Both the position numbers and the translations under genes were made by a program. Of a stretch of 64,000 nucleotides of DNA, positions 46,797-55,631 are shown in pieces. The DNA is from Enterococcus hulanensis (GTDB lineage Bacteria; Bacillota; Bacilli; Lactobacillales; Enterococcaceae), in contig NZ_BJED01000019.1 in the NCBI RefSeq assembly GCF_005405485.1, positions 1 through 64,000 on the forward strand, read 5' to 3'. Numbering within the stretch: the first letter of the stretch is position 1; every line of letters begins with the position of its first letter. The notes under the pieces are model-generated. The model was not told the DNA's origin. It did not search any database and saw nothing but the letters and a program-made list of their open reading frames with translations.

Positions 46797-47996
46797 TTAT
46801 CTTGGTCTCATATCTACACTGACTTCATTTGTTTGTTCTGATTTGGCTCGTTCTAAAATCGAATCGTCTAAAAAGCATTCAACTATTGTACAGGCCATCG
46901 CTTTTGCAGAACGCTCAATCGCTATGTGACTAATTGGTTGATTTGCTAGTTTTTCGTACTCTGGTGTATGAAGAGAGACTCTTGTTTCATTTAAACTAAA
47001 ATATGGATTAGTTGTTGGGATTAGTTGACTGACATTTCCAAAATCAGTCGATCCAAAGTCATCTGGAAATCCTGATAAAACTTTTTCTCCTTGTTCTTCT
47101 AAGGCGGCGCGGCAAATATTCCCTAATGTTTCACTAAAAGTCCGTGCTGCATAGCCCTTCTCTTCATTAATATTTACCTCACATCCAGTTGCCAAAGCAG
47201 CGGCTTGAATACAACTTTTAACTCTTTCAACTAGGTTAGACATTTCTTGATCTTCCATACAGCGAATACTATATTGAATTTTGGTATAGTCAGGAATTAC
47301 ATTACTGGCAGTCCCACCGTCCACTATATATCCAGACATACGCACATCCGATGTTACCTGCTGCCGTAAAAATCCAATAGCATTGAAGAACAGATGTGCT
47401 GCATCTAAGGCATTAATTCCTTTGAACGGCTGACTGGCAGCATGCGCAGATTTCCCAAAAAATTCGATCGTAAATGAATAGGTGGTGGTGCACCTCCCAG
47501 CTATTCGAGTGGTTCCAGAGGTGGGGTGAACCATTAACGAAGCATCTACATCTTCAAAGGCACCCGCTTCTAATAATCTTATTTTCCCGCCACCACCTTC
47601 TTCTGCAGGAGTCCCTATGATAGAAACTTTTCCCGAAATGTTGAATTTTTCCATAGCTCTCTTTGCAGCTAAATAGGCCCCTAAAGCAGATGTGCAGATA
47701 ATGTTATGGCCGCAAGCATGTCCTAACTTAGGTAGTGCATCATATTCTGCTAATACAGCAATATGTTTTTCTCCCCCACCTTGTATATGAGTTGCTCTAA
47801 AGGATGTATTCAATCCTCCGAATGGCATACTAACTTCATTTTCTTTGTCCTTTAGATAGCTTGTTAATTTTTCTACTGCTTTAAATTCTTTGTAACCCAA
47901 CTCAGGATTTTCATGGATAAACTCACTGATTTGGACTAAATCCGATTTATTCTCTTCAACATTTTCATAAATTGTGTTTTTTACATGTGGCTGCAT
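46797..47996 (-). CDS. M20-family metal-dependent amidohydrolase in the PTS operon
   Basis: A 399-residue peptidase of the M20D (aminoacylase/AbgB/IAA-amino-acid hydrolase) group. Visible are the metal-binding LGHACGHN, the acid pair TPAEEGGGGK and a dimerisation domain around residues 190-300 (FFGKSAHAA). AGGAGG lies before the ATG. It sits between EIID and EIIA of the mannose-family PTS. The natural inference is that the imported sugar carries an amide-linked acyl or amino acid group that this enzyme removes inside the cell; no substrate can be named. Confidence 0.9.
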   Translation of the reverse strand: MQPHVKNTIYENVEENKSDLVQISEFIHENPELGYKEFKAVEKLTSYLKDKENEVSMPFGGLNTSFRATHIQGGGEKHIAVLAEYDALPKLGHACGHNIICTSALGAYLAAKRAMEKFNISGKVSIIGTPAEEGGGGKIRLLEAGAFEDVDASLMVHPTSGTTRIAGRCTTTYSFTIEFFGKSAHAASQPFKGINALDAAHLFFNAIGFLRQQVTSDVRMSGYIVDGGTASNVIPDYTKIQYSIRCMEDQEMSNLVERVKSCIQAAALATGCEVNINEEKGYAARTFSETLGNICRAALEEQGEKVLSGFPDDFGSTDFGNVSQLIPTTNPYFSLNETRVSLHTPEYEKLANQPISHIAIERSAKAMACTIVECFLDDSILERAKSEQTNEVSVDMRPR

Positions 47997-48005
47997 AATT
48001 TCCTC

Positions 48006-48836
48006 CTAAAATAATCCGACAAGTGCCCCTAGTAATGAAAAGACCAATACACCCAATAAAATCGTCGTATACTTAACATTTCTTTTCTTAATTAAATAGT
48101 ACAGAACGAATACAGCTGCTATTGGTAAAAGTCCTGGAAGAATCTGATCAACATAGGATTGAATTGTGGTCTTTTCCCCATTCACCATGAGAAACGGCTT
48201 CAGTTCCAGCTTTACATACTGCGAAGAAAGGATTCCCATCATAAACATTCCTAAAATACTCGATGCCATAATGAATTGATTAATACGACCATCCTTCAAT
48301 ACTTGCAGGATACTTTTCCGTCCTACCTTGTAGCCTAAGTGCCATAAATAGTAGCTAATTGACGAGGTAATGAGGCTGACCACAATAAATGGTCCTAATC
48401 CGGCAATCCAGCTTCCAGCAGAAGCTAAAGGTAAAAATAATCCAATAACAATTGGCCGAATTGTTCCCCAATCCACAGTGTCTCCGATACCAGCCAACGG
48501 ACCCATGAAGCCTGTTTTCAGACCAGTAATCATATCATCTGAAATATCTTCGCCTTTCGCTCTCTCCTCTTCCATCGCTATCACGATTCCGTGGATCAAG
48601 CTCCCCCAGATACCCTCAGTATTAAAAAAAGTTAAATGTCTTTTAAAAGCTAAGCTTAATTCTTCATCGTCTTTGTACAGCTTTTTCAAAATTGGTGCGA
48701 GACAGCCGACAAACGATAAGCTTTGCAGTCGTTCAAATGAATTAGATAACTCACAAGTACCTAGCCAAAGCATCCATGAACGTCGAATATCTTTTTTTGT
48801 TAATAATTTCTTTGTATCTACCTGATTTTCACTCAT
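48006..48836 (-). CDS. PTS EIID, mannose family
   Basis: A 276-residue EIID with the family marks FERLQSLSF, KRHLTFFNTE, LKTGFMGPLAGIGDT and a C-terminal membrane segment. Its ATG overlaps the EIIC stop by 1 base (TAATG). With EIIC it forms the membrane channel. Confidence 0.93.
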   Translation of the reverse strand: MSENQVDTKKLLTKKDIRRSWMLWLGTCELSNSFERLQSLSFVGCLAPILKKLYKDDEELSLAFKRHLTFFNTEGIWGSLIHGIVIAMEEERAKGEDISDDMITGLKTGFMGPLAGIGDTVDWGTIRPIVIGLFLPLASAGSWIAGLGPFIVVSLITSSISYYLWHLGYKVGRKSILQVLKDGRINQFIMASSILGMFMMGILSSQYVKLELKPFLMVNGEKTTIQSYVDQILPGLLPIAAVFVLYYLIKKRNVKYTTILLGVLVFSLLGALVGLF

Positions 48837-49591
48837 TATAAGATCCCCGCTTCCTCAGATGAATTTGGTTTAGTAAATGTGATGTGCAGAAATGCCATAA
48901 AGATTCCTAGCAACGCGAAAGCAATAGTGTTTACTTGCTGCGCGTATTGGAATAAGAAGAATCCCAAGATGAAATATGGCAGGATTCCTTTTTTACCTAT
49001 AACAGAAATTGTGATTGCGAACCCTAAAGCCGGAAGAATTCCACCTGCAACCTGAAGACCGGTCATGATCCAATCAGGTATGATGTCCATAAAGCTTTTT
49101 ACGGCATTTGGTCCTAAATAGATCGCTATGGCTACTGGAATAATGTATATGAAAATAAGCGATAAGGTCGGATATAGAAAATGCGCCCGCATAATCCCTT
49201 TAGTATTGGCCTTTTCGGCATAACTATCTGCCATGTGAACCCAAGCAGCATTGACAGTTCTGCGAATATAATCTAGTAAAACTCCCAATAATCCAACTGG
49301 TACCGCTAAAGTAACAGCAACCTCAGGTGATAAATTCGTTTGGATCGCAATCGGAAGCGCAATAAACGTAGCTAATACTTGGTCTGTGGGAATATTTCCT
49401 CCGGGTTGAATTACTCCCATATAAATGGCTTGGATCGCTGCTCCGATAATCATGGCCTGCGGAACATCTCCTAATACGATTCCAATCAACAGCGCCCCAA
49501 ATAAAGGAATATTTTTAGGCCAAGTGTACAAAATCCCCATACGACAAAAACAAAATAGAATTCCTAAAATAATTGCCTGAAAAATTGTCAT
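48836..49591 (-). CDS. PTS EIIC, mannose family
   Basis: A 251-residue EIIC with about seven to eight membrane segments and the family stretch YMGVIQPGGNIPTD. AGGAGGAAAG lies before the ATG. It is the second gene of the RpiR-linked operon. Confidence 0.93.
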   Translation of the reverse strand: MTIFQAIILGILFCFCRMGILYTWPKNIPLFGALLIGIVLGDVPQAMIIGAAIQAIYMGVIQPGGNIPTDQVLATFIALPIAIQTNLSPEVAVTLAVPVGLLGVLLDYIRRTVNAAWVHMADSYAEKANTKGIMRAHFLYPTLSLIFIYIIPVAIAIYLGPNAVKSFMDIIPDWIMTGLQVAGGILPALGFAITISVIGKKGILPYFILGFFLFQYAQQVNTIAFALLGIFMAFLHITFTKPNSSEEAGIL

Positions 49592-49602
49592 GCTCTTTCC
49601 TC

Positions 49603-50085
49603 CTATTTAAATTTATTTTCTATATCTTTAAGACCTACTTCCTTTTCTTCGGGCACTGTTTGAAGATAAACATGGCTACCTTCCGAAACTAAATTTTGCA
49701 ATTCATCATATTCATCTTTTGTCAAAGTGATATTCTTGAACACAACTACTCTGCCTGGACCTCCACCAATACCGCCAATCTGAATTCTGTCTATTTTTGT
49801 ATTCGCTTTCATTCCTTTGAGCAGCATAGGAATATTTTTGAAAAGAATAATGGTGTGTTTTAAATTCCGCTCACTCAAAGTATTTTCTACATCGTTTACT
49901 GATTTAACGATTAGATTTACACCGCTTGGTGCAGCCATTTTAAATACTTCGATCATAAATTCATCCTGTGACAACTCATCATCAAAAATGATGACCTCTC
50001 TCGCGCCGACTTGACCAATCCAACGAGTGACTACTTGTCCATGCAACAACCGACTATCTACTCTTACCAAACCTATTTCTGTCAT
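49603..50085 (-). CDS. PTS EIIB, mannose family
   Basis: A 160-residue EIIB with phospho-His H15 in VDSRLLHGQV and the GGIGGGPGRV loop. GGGGAAG lies before the ATG. It is the first gene of the operon, divergent from the RpiR regulator across 175 bases that hold two candidate operators. Confidence 0.94.
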   Translation of the reverse strand: MTEIGLVRVDSRLLHGQVVTRWIGQVGAREVIIFDDELSQDEFMIEVFKMAAPSGVNLIVKSVNDVENTLSERNLKHTIILFKNIPMLLKGMKANTKIDRIQIGGIGGGPGRVVVFKNITLTKDEYDELQNLVSEGSHVYLQTVPEEKEVGLKDIENKFK

Positions 50086-50196
50086 CTTGCTTCCCCCTAT
50101 TTTTTGAAAAATTTAATCATCGATGAAAGTGTGATATACTAAAAATGAAATTTTTTTATTTTGAACACCGATTAATAAATATATTTTTATTATATA

Positions 50197-50239
50197 GAAT
50201 TTTTTCGAAAAGCAAATAAGATTAATCGAATTTTTTCGA
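50197..50239. promoter_or_regulatory. Paired candidate RpiR operators
   Basis: GAATTTTTTCGA occurs at 50197-50208 and again at 50228-50239, 31 bases apart (three helical turns). The second copy is embedded in the palindrome-like ATCGAATTTTTTCGAT. Both lie in the divergent EIIB/RpiR promoter region, just upstream of the regulator. Confidence 0.55.
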
Positions 50240-50260
50240 TTTTAAATCAGGAGGAGAAAT

Positions 50261-51094
50261 ATGGTGTACTTAGAAAGCGTTATTCAAACAAACTATCCAA
50301 CAATGACAAAAAAGGAAAAGCGCATCGCTGATTACTTATTGAAAAGTCCAGAAGAGGCTAAAAACAAAACAATTTCTGAGATTTCTGAAATTTGTGGCGT
50401 CGCCGAATCAACTGTTTTTCTTTTTTCAAAGAAGATTGGTTTGTCCGGTTTTAAAGAGTTGACTGTTCTTTTATCCAATAGTTCGAAGAAAAAAATTTTT
50501 GAAGGAATATATGAAGAAGATAGTATTCAAGCTATCGTTGAAAAAGTTTTAGAGGTTTCTACTCAGTCTTTATCTACTACTGCTAGCCTGATTGATTATG
50601 AGCAATTGCAACAAGTAGTTAATGTCTTAATAAATTCAAAAAAAGTGGTTTTCTTTGGGCTCGGCGGATCCGCGCCAGTAGCTTTGGATGGATTCCACAA
50701 ATTTTTGCGCTCTCCTTTAGAGGTTGAATTCAACTTGGATTATCATATGCAATTACTTAAAGCCGGAAAGCTTACGAAGGAAAGTTGTGCAATCATCGTA
50801 TCCCACAGCGGAGAAAATTCTGATATTCTCAGAATTGCGAATATTTTGAATAAAAACAATGTGCCTATTATCGTGATAACTAGTTTCAATAATACCTCTT
50901 TAGTTAAAGTCGCCGACTACACACTTATCGCTACTACTGAGGAGCTGAAATATAAAAACATGGGGATATATACAAGAAGACTGGCACAAATGCTGATTAT
51001 GGATCTTTTATTTACTTTAGTCATGACTTCTGACGACACCCTGTCTATTCCTAGTCTGGAGAAAATACAAGATGCGATTCACTCAACAAAGTAA
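50261..51094 (+). CDS. RpiR/MurR-family regulator (HTH plus SIS domain)
   Basis: A 277-residue regulator. The N-terminal RpiR HTH (residues about 15-75; TISEISEICGVAESTVFLFSKKI split by a turn) is followed by a SIS domain (about 120-250; VVFFGLGGSAPVA, IIVSHSGEN). GGAGGAG lies before the ATG. It is divergent from the EIIB-EIIC-EIID-M20-EIIA operon, which it probably represses until a sugar phosphate binds the SIS domain. Confidence 0.92.
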   Translation: MVYLESVIQTNYPTMTKKEKRIADYLLKSPEEAKNKTISEISEICGVAESTVFLFSKKIGLSGFKELTVLLSNSSKKKIFEGIYEEDSIQAIVEKVLEVSTQSLSTTASLIDYEQLQQVVNVLINSKKVVFFGLGGSAPVALDGFHKFLRSPLEVEFNLDYHMQLLKAGKLTKESCAIIVSHSGENSDILRIANILNKNNVPIIVITSFNNTSLVKVADYTLIATTEELKYKNMGIYTRRLAQMLIMDLLFTLVMTSDDTLSIPSLEKIQDAIHSTK

Positions 51095-51247
51095 TTAATT
51101 ATGGTCAGTCGCTATCTCTGAAATATTATTCTAATAAGCTTTTAAATTAATAAAAGTGGGATATAAACCCGTAAAAGTAACTGCTAATCTTAAACGGATT
51201 TGTCGTTGCTATACGTTTTTATGCTTGTTTCATCCCTTTATTTATAC

Positions 51248-51299
51248 AAAAAAGCAGATCGTCTCATGCAAAAATCCAACATAAGATGATCTGCTTTTT
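51248..51299. terminator. Bidirectional terminator between RpiR regulator and esterase genes
   Basis: AAAAAGCAGATC and GATCTGCTTTTT flank a mostly unpaired 26-base loop, with T tracts at both ends. Confidence 0.85.
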
Positions 51300-51324
51300 C
51301 TATTTTTTCAACAGTAATAGTCTA

Positions 51325-52842
51325 TTAACTTTTACGCCTCCTCTTTTGAATGCTTTTTTCCGTTCTTTCTTCGAGTATTTTTTGCAAGTCTTCAGTAAGT
51401 GCTTTTGTTTTTAAAGGGACACAGTCACATGGATCGTCAATATACATCATTTGGTTTGTCCCTGGCGCAAATTCTTTCCATACAGGTAAATTATCGCTAT
51501 TTGGATCATGCTGAGCAGCAAAATTAGCCCAATAGTTTGCTATAGAATTACTAACTAATACATCACTTTCTCCATAATTGATAAATTCGCTTGTCAAATT
51601 TTGAAAATGATACGCATTTTCGCTAGCATGATAGGCACCATAATAATAAGGCTCTTTTCCTGGAGTGACTTTTTGAAAAATGTAGAAGTAGGTTGGAGCT
51701 GACCGATGCTCGACTAAGCACGATGCAAAATATCTCATATTAGCAATTGTATTATCCGACCTAAAACGACCTAGAGCATAAGCAGGCGAGTACTCTAAAT
51801 AAGCACCATACTTTTTGTAAATGAATTCCTTATGATCTGGATATTTTGTCTCTACTGTTTTTTCAAACCGAGCTTTGGTGACTTTCTCCCGCTCTCCTAA
51901 GAGTATGAAAGCTTCATCCGCAGTGCAGCCTAGGATGATCGGAATATCATGGATTTTCCCAGCTAAAAAGGATTCTTCTAAGCGGGCTGGGACTAATCGA
52001 CCATCGACATAAGGGCAAAATTCTGATGCCTCATATTCCTCAGGTTTGCTTAGAAATGTCTCTGCAGGCACACTGAATAGCTCGTCCTCACCCACTCCGA
52101 TTTTTTCTAGGTAGCTTTTACACCGATTTTGTTCCTGCTCTTCATCAATATCCCACTCGTCATGATTAAACGGTGAACCGCTTTGAGTTATTGCTGCATG
52201 AAAAAGTCCTTTTGCCTCCGGGCATGTCAATAAAACATTTATTGCAGAAGAACCCGCGGATACACCAAACAGAGTTATATTTTTCGGATTTCCGCCAAAA
52301 TTTTCAATATTTGTTCGAATCCATTTCAGTGTTGCCAGCATGTCCTCAAGTCCAGCATTCGTATAATTTTTTGATTGTTCTTTTAGTTTTGGATGAGCCA
52401 TAAAACCAAAGATTCCGACTCGATAATTAAAGGTCACAACAATTACATTTTGATTCTTTGCAAAATTACTTCCTTCACACCCTTCTGAAGTCGAAGAGCC
52501 ATTCATATAATGTCCGCCATACAACCAGACCATCACCGGCAGGCTTTTTCCGGCAGAGTTGTCCGGAGCATAAACATTCAAATATAAGCAATCCTCGCTT
52601 GGAGGTGTTCTTTTTTCAGGAGGATACATCGCCCCTTCAGAACTTCCAGGCAGCTGCATCGGGCTGGCTTTAAAAGCCCCCGCGTCCAACACTTCTTCCC
52701 AAGGATCATTTTCAATAGGTGGAAGAAACCTCCGTTCCCCAATGGGGGGCTTAGCAAAAGGAATTCCTAAAAACTTGTTTACACCATTTACATTTATTCC
52801 TTTTACCTTTCCCTTTGCTGTTTCTATAATTGGGTTATTCAT
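51325..52842 (-). CDS. Type-B carboxylesterase in the sigma-54 PTS operon
   Basis: A 505-residue alpha/beta hydrolase of the carboxylesterase type B (PnbA-like) family. The nucleophile Ser is in GVSAGSSAIN, the acid Glu in the ADEAF region, and His in YHASENAYHF. The oxyanion motif WLYGGHY and the marker EDCLYLNVYAP are present. It has no signal peptide, so it acts in the cytoplasm. GAGAGGAG lies before the ATG. It is the last gene of the EIIB-EIIC-EIID-EIIA operon. The inference is that the imported sugar carries an ester-linked acyl group removed by this enzyme. Confidence 0.92.
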   Translation of the reverse strand: MNNPIIETAKGKVKGINVNGVNKFLGIPFAKPPIGERRFLPPIENDPWEEVLDAGAFKASPMQLPGSSEGAMYPPEKRTPPSEDCLYLNVYAPDNSAGKSLPVMVWLYGGHYMNGSSTSEGCEGSNFAKNQNVIVVTFNYRVGIFGFMAHPKLKEQSKNYTNAGLEDMLATLKWIRTNIENFGGNPKNITLFGVSAGSSAINVLLTCPEAKGLFHAAITQSGSPFNHDEWDIDEEQEQNRCKSYLEKIGVGEDELFSVPAETFLSKPEEYEASEFCPYVDGRLVPARLEESFLAGKIHDIPIILGCTADEAFILLGEREKVTKARFEKTVETKYPDHKEFIYKKYGAYLEYSPAYALGRFRSDNTIANMRYFASCLVEHRSAPTYFYIFQKVTPGKEPYYYGAYHASENAYHFQNLTSEFINYGESDVLVSNSIANYWANFAAQHDPNSDNLPVWKEFAPGTNQMMYIDDPCDCVPLKTKALTEDLQKILEERTEKSIQKRRRKS

Positions 52843-52885
52843 TTATCAAGCTCCTCTCATCAGTAAAATTTCATTGATTTTTTGA

Positions 52886-53278
52886 TTATTGGAAGACCTT
52901 TTTAGTAACATCAAAAATATTTTCTCTCGCTGTTTTAATTAGTGATTCATTATCAACTTCCTCACCCAAGGATAGCTGGTTATACAACTCAATAAACATA
53001 GGCAAGTTAAGCCCGCAGATGATCTTGATCGATCTGTTTTGAGAAAGTCTCAATGCGGTATTGCATGGGCTTCCGCCAAACATATCCACTAGACAAACAA
53101 TGTCTTTCGAGATTCCAGCAATTTCATTTTCTATCTTTTCATAGAAAGTCTCCACAGAGTCATCTTGCGACAGTGAAACTGAGGTCACCTCTTCCACCTC
53201 GCCAATAATCATTTGGGCTGATCTCAGCAGACTTTCCCCAAAATCCCCATGTGTTAAAACAAGAATATGTTTTTCCAT
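52886..53278 (-). CDS. PTS EIIA, mannose family (sigma-54 operon)
   Basis: A 130-residue EIIA with H10 in LVLTHGD and DMFGGSPCN. GGAGGAGAAC precedes ATG 53278; the longer TTG-started frame is not needed. It precedes the esterase and follows EIID. Confidence 0.92.
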   Translation of the reverse strand: MEKHILVLTHGDFGESLLRSAQMIIGEVEEVTSVSLSQDDSVETFYEKIENEIAGISKDIVCLVDMFGGSPCNTALRLSQNRSIKIICGLNLPMFIELYNQLSLGEEVDNESLIKTARENIFDVTKKVFQ

Positions 53279-53322
53279 GTTCTCCTCCAATCCAATGGTT
53301 CATGCAAACGAACGACTCTCTT

Positions 53323-54162
53323 TTAAAATAAACCAATTAATGAGCCTAATAGTGACACTGCAATGATCACTCCAATTACCAAATTATAGCTTTGACCTTT
53401 CTTGCTGAAATATAGATATATTCCAGCAATTACCAATAGCGGCAGCATTCCTGGAAGAATCTGGTCTAATAATTCTTGAATAACAATTGGATTTGCATTA
53501 CTCAGCTTAATCTTGATCGGTATGGAAAGCTTGACGTAGCTTGCTGACAAAGCGCCCATCATAATCAACCCAAGAATACTTGATCCGGTGATTACCTTAT
53601 TTATCATTCCTGAGCTTAGTAGAGACTGAATAGACTCTCTGCCGACCTTGTAACCGAATTTGAAAAGATTATAACCAAGAGCCAAACTGATAAATGAAAA
53701 TAGGAATGGAAAAAGTCCGCCTAAAATATTGCCCGATTGAGCCAGAGTCACTGCGATCGAAAAGATGATTGGTCGCAAAGTTCCCCAAATGATCGTATCG
53801 CCAATCCCTGCCATAGGTCCCATTAATCCTGTTTTCAAACCTGAAAACATTTCGTCGGGGAGTTCAGCTCCGCCAGCTCGCTCCTCTTCTAAAGAACAAA
53901 TAACTCCTAAAATGAGTCCCCCAAAGGTTCCTTCTGAATTAAAAAATTGCAGATGACGTCTAAGTGCAGCTTTGTATTCTTCTGTCTCTCCTCCATAAAG
54001 CTCTTTTAAGGACGGCAATAGGCTAACACAAAAGGACAATGCCTGTAAGCGTTCATAGGAGTTGCTCAGTTCCGTAGTAAAAACCCACCAGAAATAAGTT
54101 TTTTTCAAGGATTTTTTGGAAAGCGTCTTTTTCTTCTCGTTTTCTACGATGTTGTTATCCAT
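53323..54162 (-). CDS. PTS EIID, mannose family (sigma-54 operon)
   Basis: A 279-residue EIID with YERLQALSF, RRHLQFFNSEG and LKTGLMGPMAGIGDT. GAGGG lies 8 bases before ATG 54162, which follows the EIIC stop by one base. Confidence 0.93.
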   Translation of the reverse strand: MDNNIVENEKKKTLSKKSLKKTYFWWVFTTELSNSYERLQALSFCVSLLPSLKELYGGETEEYKAALRRHLQFFNSEGTFGGLILGVICSLEEERAGGAELPDEMFSGLKTGLMGPMAGIGDTIIWGTLRPIIFSIAVTLAQSGNILGGLFPFLFSFISLALGYNLFKFGYKVGRESIQSLLSSGMINKVITGSSILGLIMMGALSASYVKLSIPIKIKLSNANPIVIQELLDQILPGMLPLLVIAGIYLYFSKKGQSYNLVIGVIIAVSLLGSLIGLF

Positions 54163-54163
54163 A

Positions 54164-54916
54164 TTAGGCACCCTCACTTTCAACTTTTCTTGAGCTAACG
54201 ACTAGTATTGCGATACATAAGCCAAATACAGCGGCTGCCATGGTATTTAGTTCTAAATAAACGACCGAAAAATAGCCAATGATGAAATAAGGCAATATTG
54301 ATCTTTTACCGATCGTATAAACAACAATTGCAAAACCAAGTGCCGGCAATAGTCCTCCTGCTACTTCTAAACCATGCATGATCCATTCCGGTAAAAAATC
54401 CATCACCGTGTTTACAACATCTGAACCAAACAATGTCACGAGAAAGACAATTGGAAATCTGAGAACAAACCCTTGGATAATCGGAAAAATAACACCTTCT
54501 CGAAAAATCCCACTACCATTTCCACTTTCTGCTAATTTATCCGCTCTATGAATAAACATAGCGTTCATTGTTCGTCTAATTTGGTCAATAAATACGCCAA
54601 GTACACCAAAAGGTACCGCTAAAACTACTGCCTGCTCCGCCGTCAATCCCGTGTTCAGTGCAATTGGAATGGCGATCACCGAAGCTAAAGCAGGATCAGA
54701 TGGAATGTTTCCTCCAGGCATGATCATTCCTAAATAAACGAGCTGGATCGTTCCGCCCAACAGTAATCCGGTTTTTAAATCCCCTGCGACCAACCCAAAA
54801 ATCATCCCGATAAATAATGGCTGTCCAAAAACATCATAAAACCAATAGCCGATTTTGCAGTGTCCCATAAAATATAGTAGTCCTGCTGTTAATGCCATCC
54901 CGAAATTTGAAGTCAT
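54164..54916 (-). CDS. PTS EIIC, mannose family (sigma-54 operon)
   Basis: A 250-residue EIIC with about seven to eight membrane segments and the conserved YLGMIMPGGNIPSD. AGGATG lies before the ATG. It follows EIIB by 20 bases. Confidence 0.93.
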   Translation of the reverse strand: MTSNFGMALTAGLLYFMGHCKIGYWFYDVFGQPLFIGMIFGLVAGDLKTGLLLGGTIQLVYLGMIMPGGNIPSDPALASVIAIPIALNTGLTAEQAVVLAVPFGVLGVFIDQIRRTMNAMFIHRADKLAESGNGSGIFREGVIFPIIQGFVLRFPIVFLVTLFGSDVVNTVMDFLPEWIMHGLEVAGGLLPALGFAIVVYTIGKRSILPYFIIGYFSVVYLELNTMAAAVFGLCIAILVVSSRKVESEGA

Positions 54917-54935
54917 TTTTCATCCTACCCCTTTC

Positions 54936-55424
54936 TTACTTCATCTTGTTTAGTGCAGCATCTAGTTCAACCTTAGGCTCCGTTGGTAAAACATGTAAGT
55001 ATACATGAGTCCCTTTTGTTTGTATTTCCCTTAATAATTCTGCATCTTCTTTATCGAGTGAAATTTGATTTAATACATTTACTCTCCCAGGTCCGCCGCC
55101 CAATCCGCCAATCTGCAGCTCCTCAATCGGAAATCCTAATAATTGCGCTTGATAAATATCCTTAACTGCCTTAAATAGAATCAATAATTCCTCCTGACCA
55201 AACGCGTCCTCTTCCCATTGTTTTACAGCATCCTCAATTGTTTTAATCTCAACCTTGATTCCCGGCGGTGCTGCCATTACATAGATATTTCCTAAAAAAC
55301 TGTCTTTCGCCAACTCATTATTGATAATGACTATCTTTTTTGCGCCTGATTCTTTTAACCATTTTGTGATGACCTGTCCATGAATCAATCTAAAATCTGC
55401 TCGAATCAATTTTATTTTTCCCAT
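54936..55424 (-). CDS. PTS EIIB, mannose family (sigma-54 operon)
   Basis: A 162-residue EIIB. Starting at ATG 55424 puts the phospho-His at residue 15 (ADFRLIHGQV), exactly as in the paralogue at 49603-50085, which supports this start over ATG 55433. The GGLGGGPGRV loop is present. It is the first gene after a perfect -24/-12 promoter. Confidence 0.92.
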   Translation of the reverse strand: MGKIKLIRADFRLIHGQVITKWLKESGAKKIVIINNELAKDSFLGNIYVMAAPPGIKVEIKTIEDAVKQWEEDAFGQEELLILFKAVKDIYQAQLLGFPIEELQIGGLGGGPGRVNVLNQISLDKEDAELLREIQTKGTHVYLHVLPTEPKVELDAALNKMK

Positions 55425-55522
55425 TATCCTCATTTCCTTCCGTATTCATTTTCTCAATTGCAACAATCCGATCAATGCTCTCGTTACCATCTTCCTAAAA
55501 GTTGTCTTTGTACTTTTTATAG

Positions 55523-55538
55523 AGCAAATTCTGTGCCA
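55523..55538 (-). promoter_or_regulatory. Sigma-54 (-24/-12) promoter of the EIIB-EIIC-EIID-EIIA-esterase operon
   Basis: Minus strand TGGCAC-AGAAT-TTGCT matches the RpoN consensus TGGCAC-N5-TTGCW at every position. It lies about 100 bases upstream of the EIIB start. The LevR-type activator is encoded just upstream. Transcription therefore needs RpoN, whose gene is not in this window. Confidence 0.9.
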
Positions 55539-55549
55539 GTTTATCAAGT

Positions 55550-55593
55550 CAAAAAAACGTGGCAAAGTCAGCATTTGACTCTGCCACGTAAAA
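55550..55593 (-). terminator. Terminator of the LevR-type activator gene
   Basis: On the minus strand ACGTGGCAGAGTCAA pairs with TTGACTTTGCCACGT, followed by seven T. It separates the activator transcript from the sigma-54 operon. Confidence 0.88.
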
Positions 55594-55631
55594 GACCGTG
55601 TTAAAATATTATTAAGAACTTAGCTTGTGTG

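Noticed and set aside
48370-48825. 151-codon plus-strand frame opposite the EIID gene
   Set aside because: It lies entirely antisense to a clear EIID and has no ribosome site; it is a shadow.
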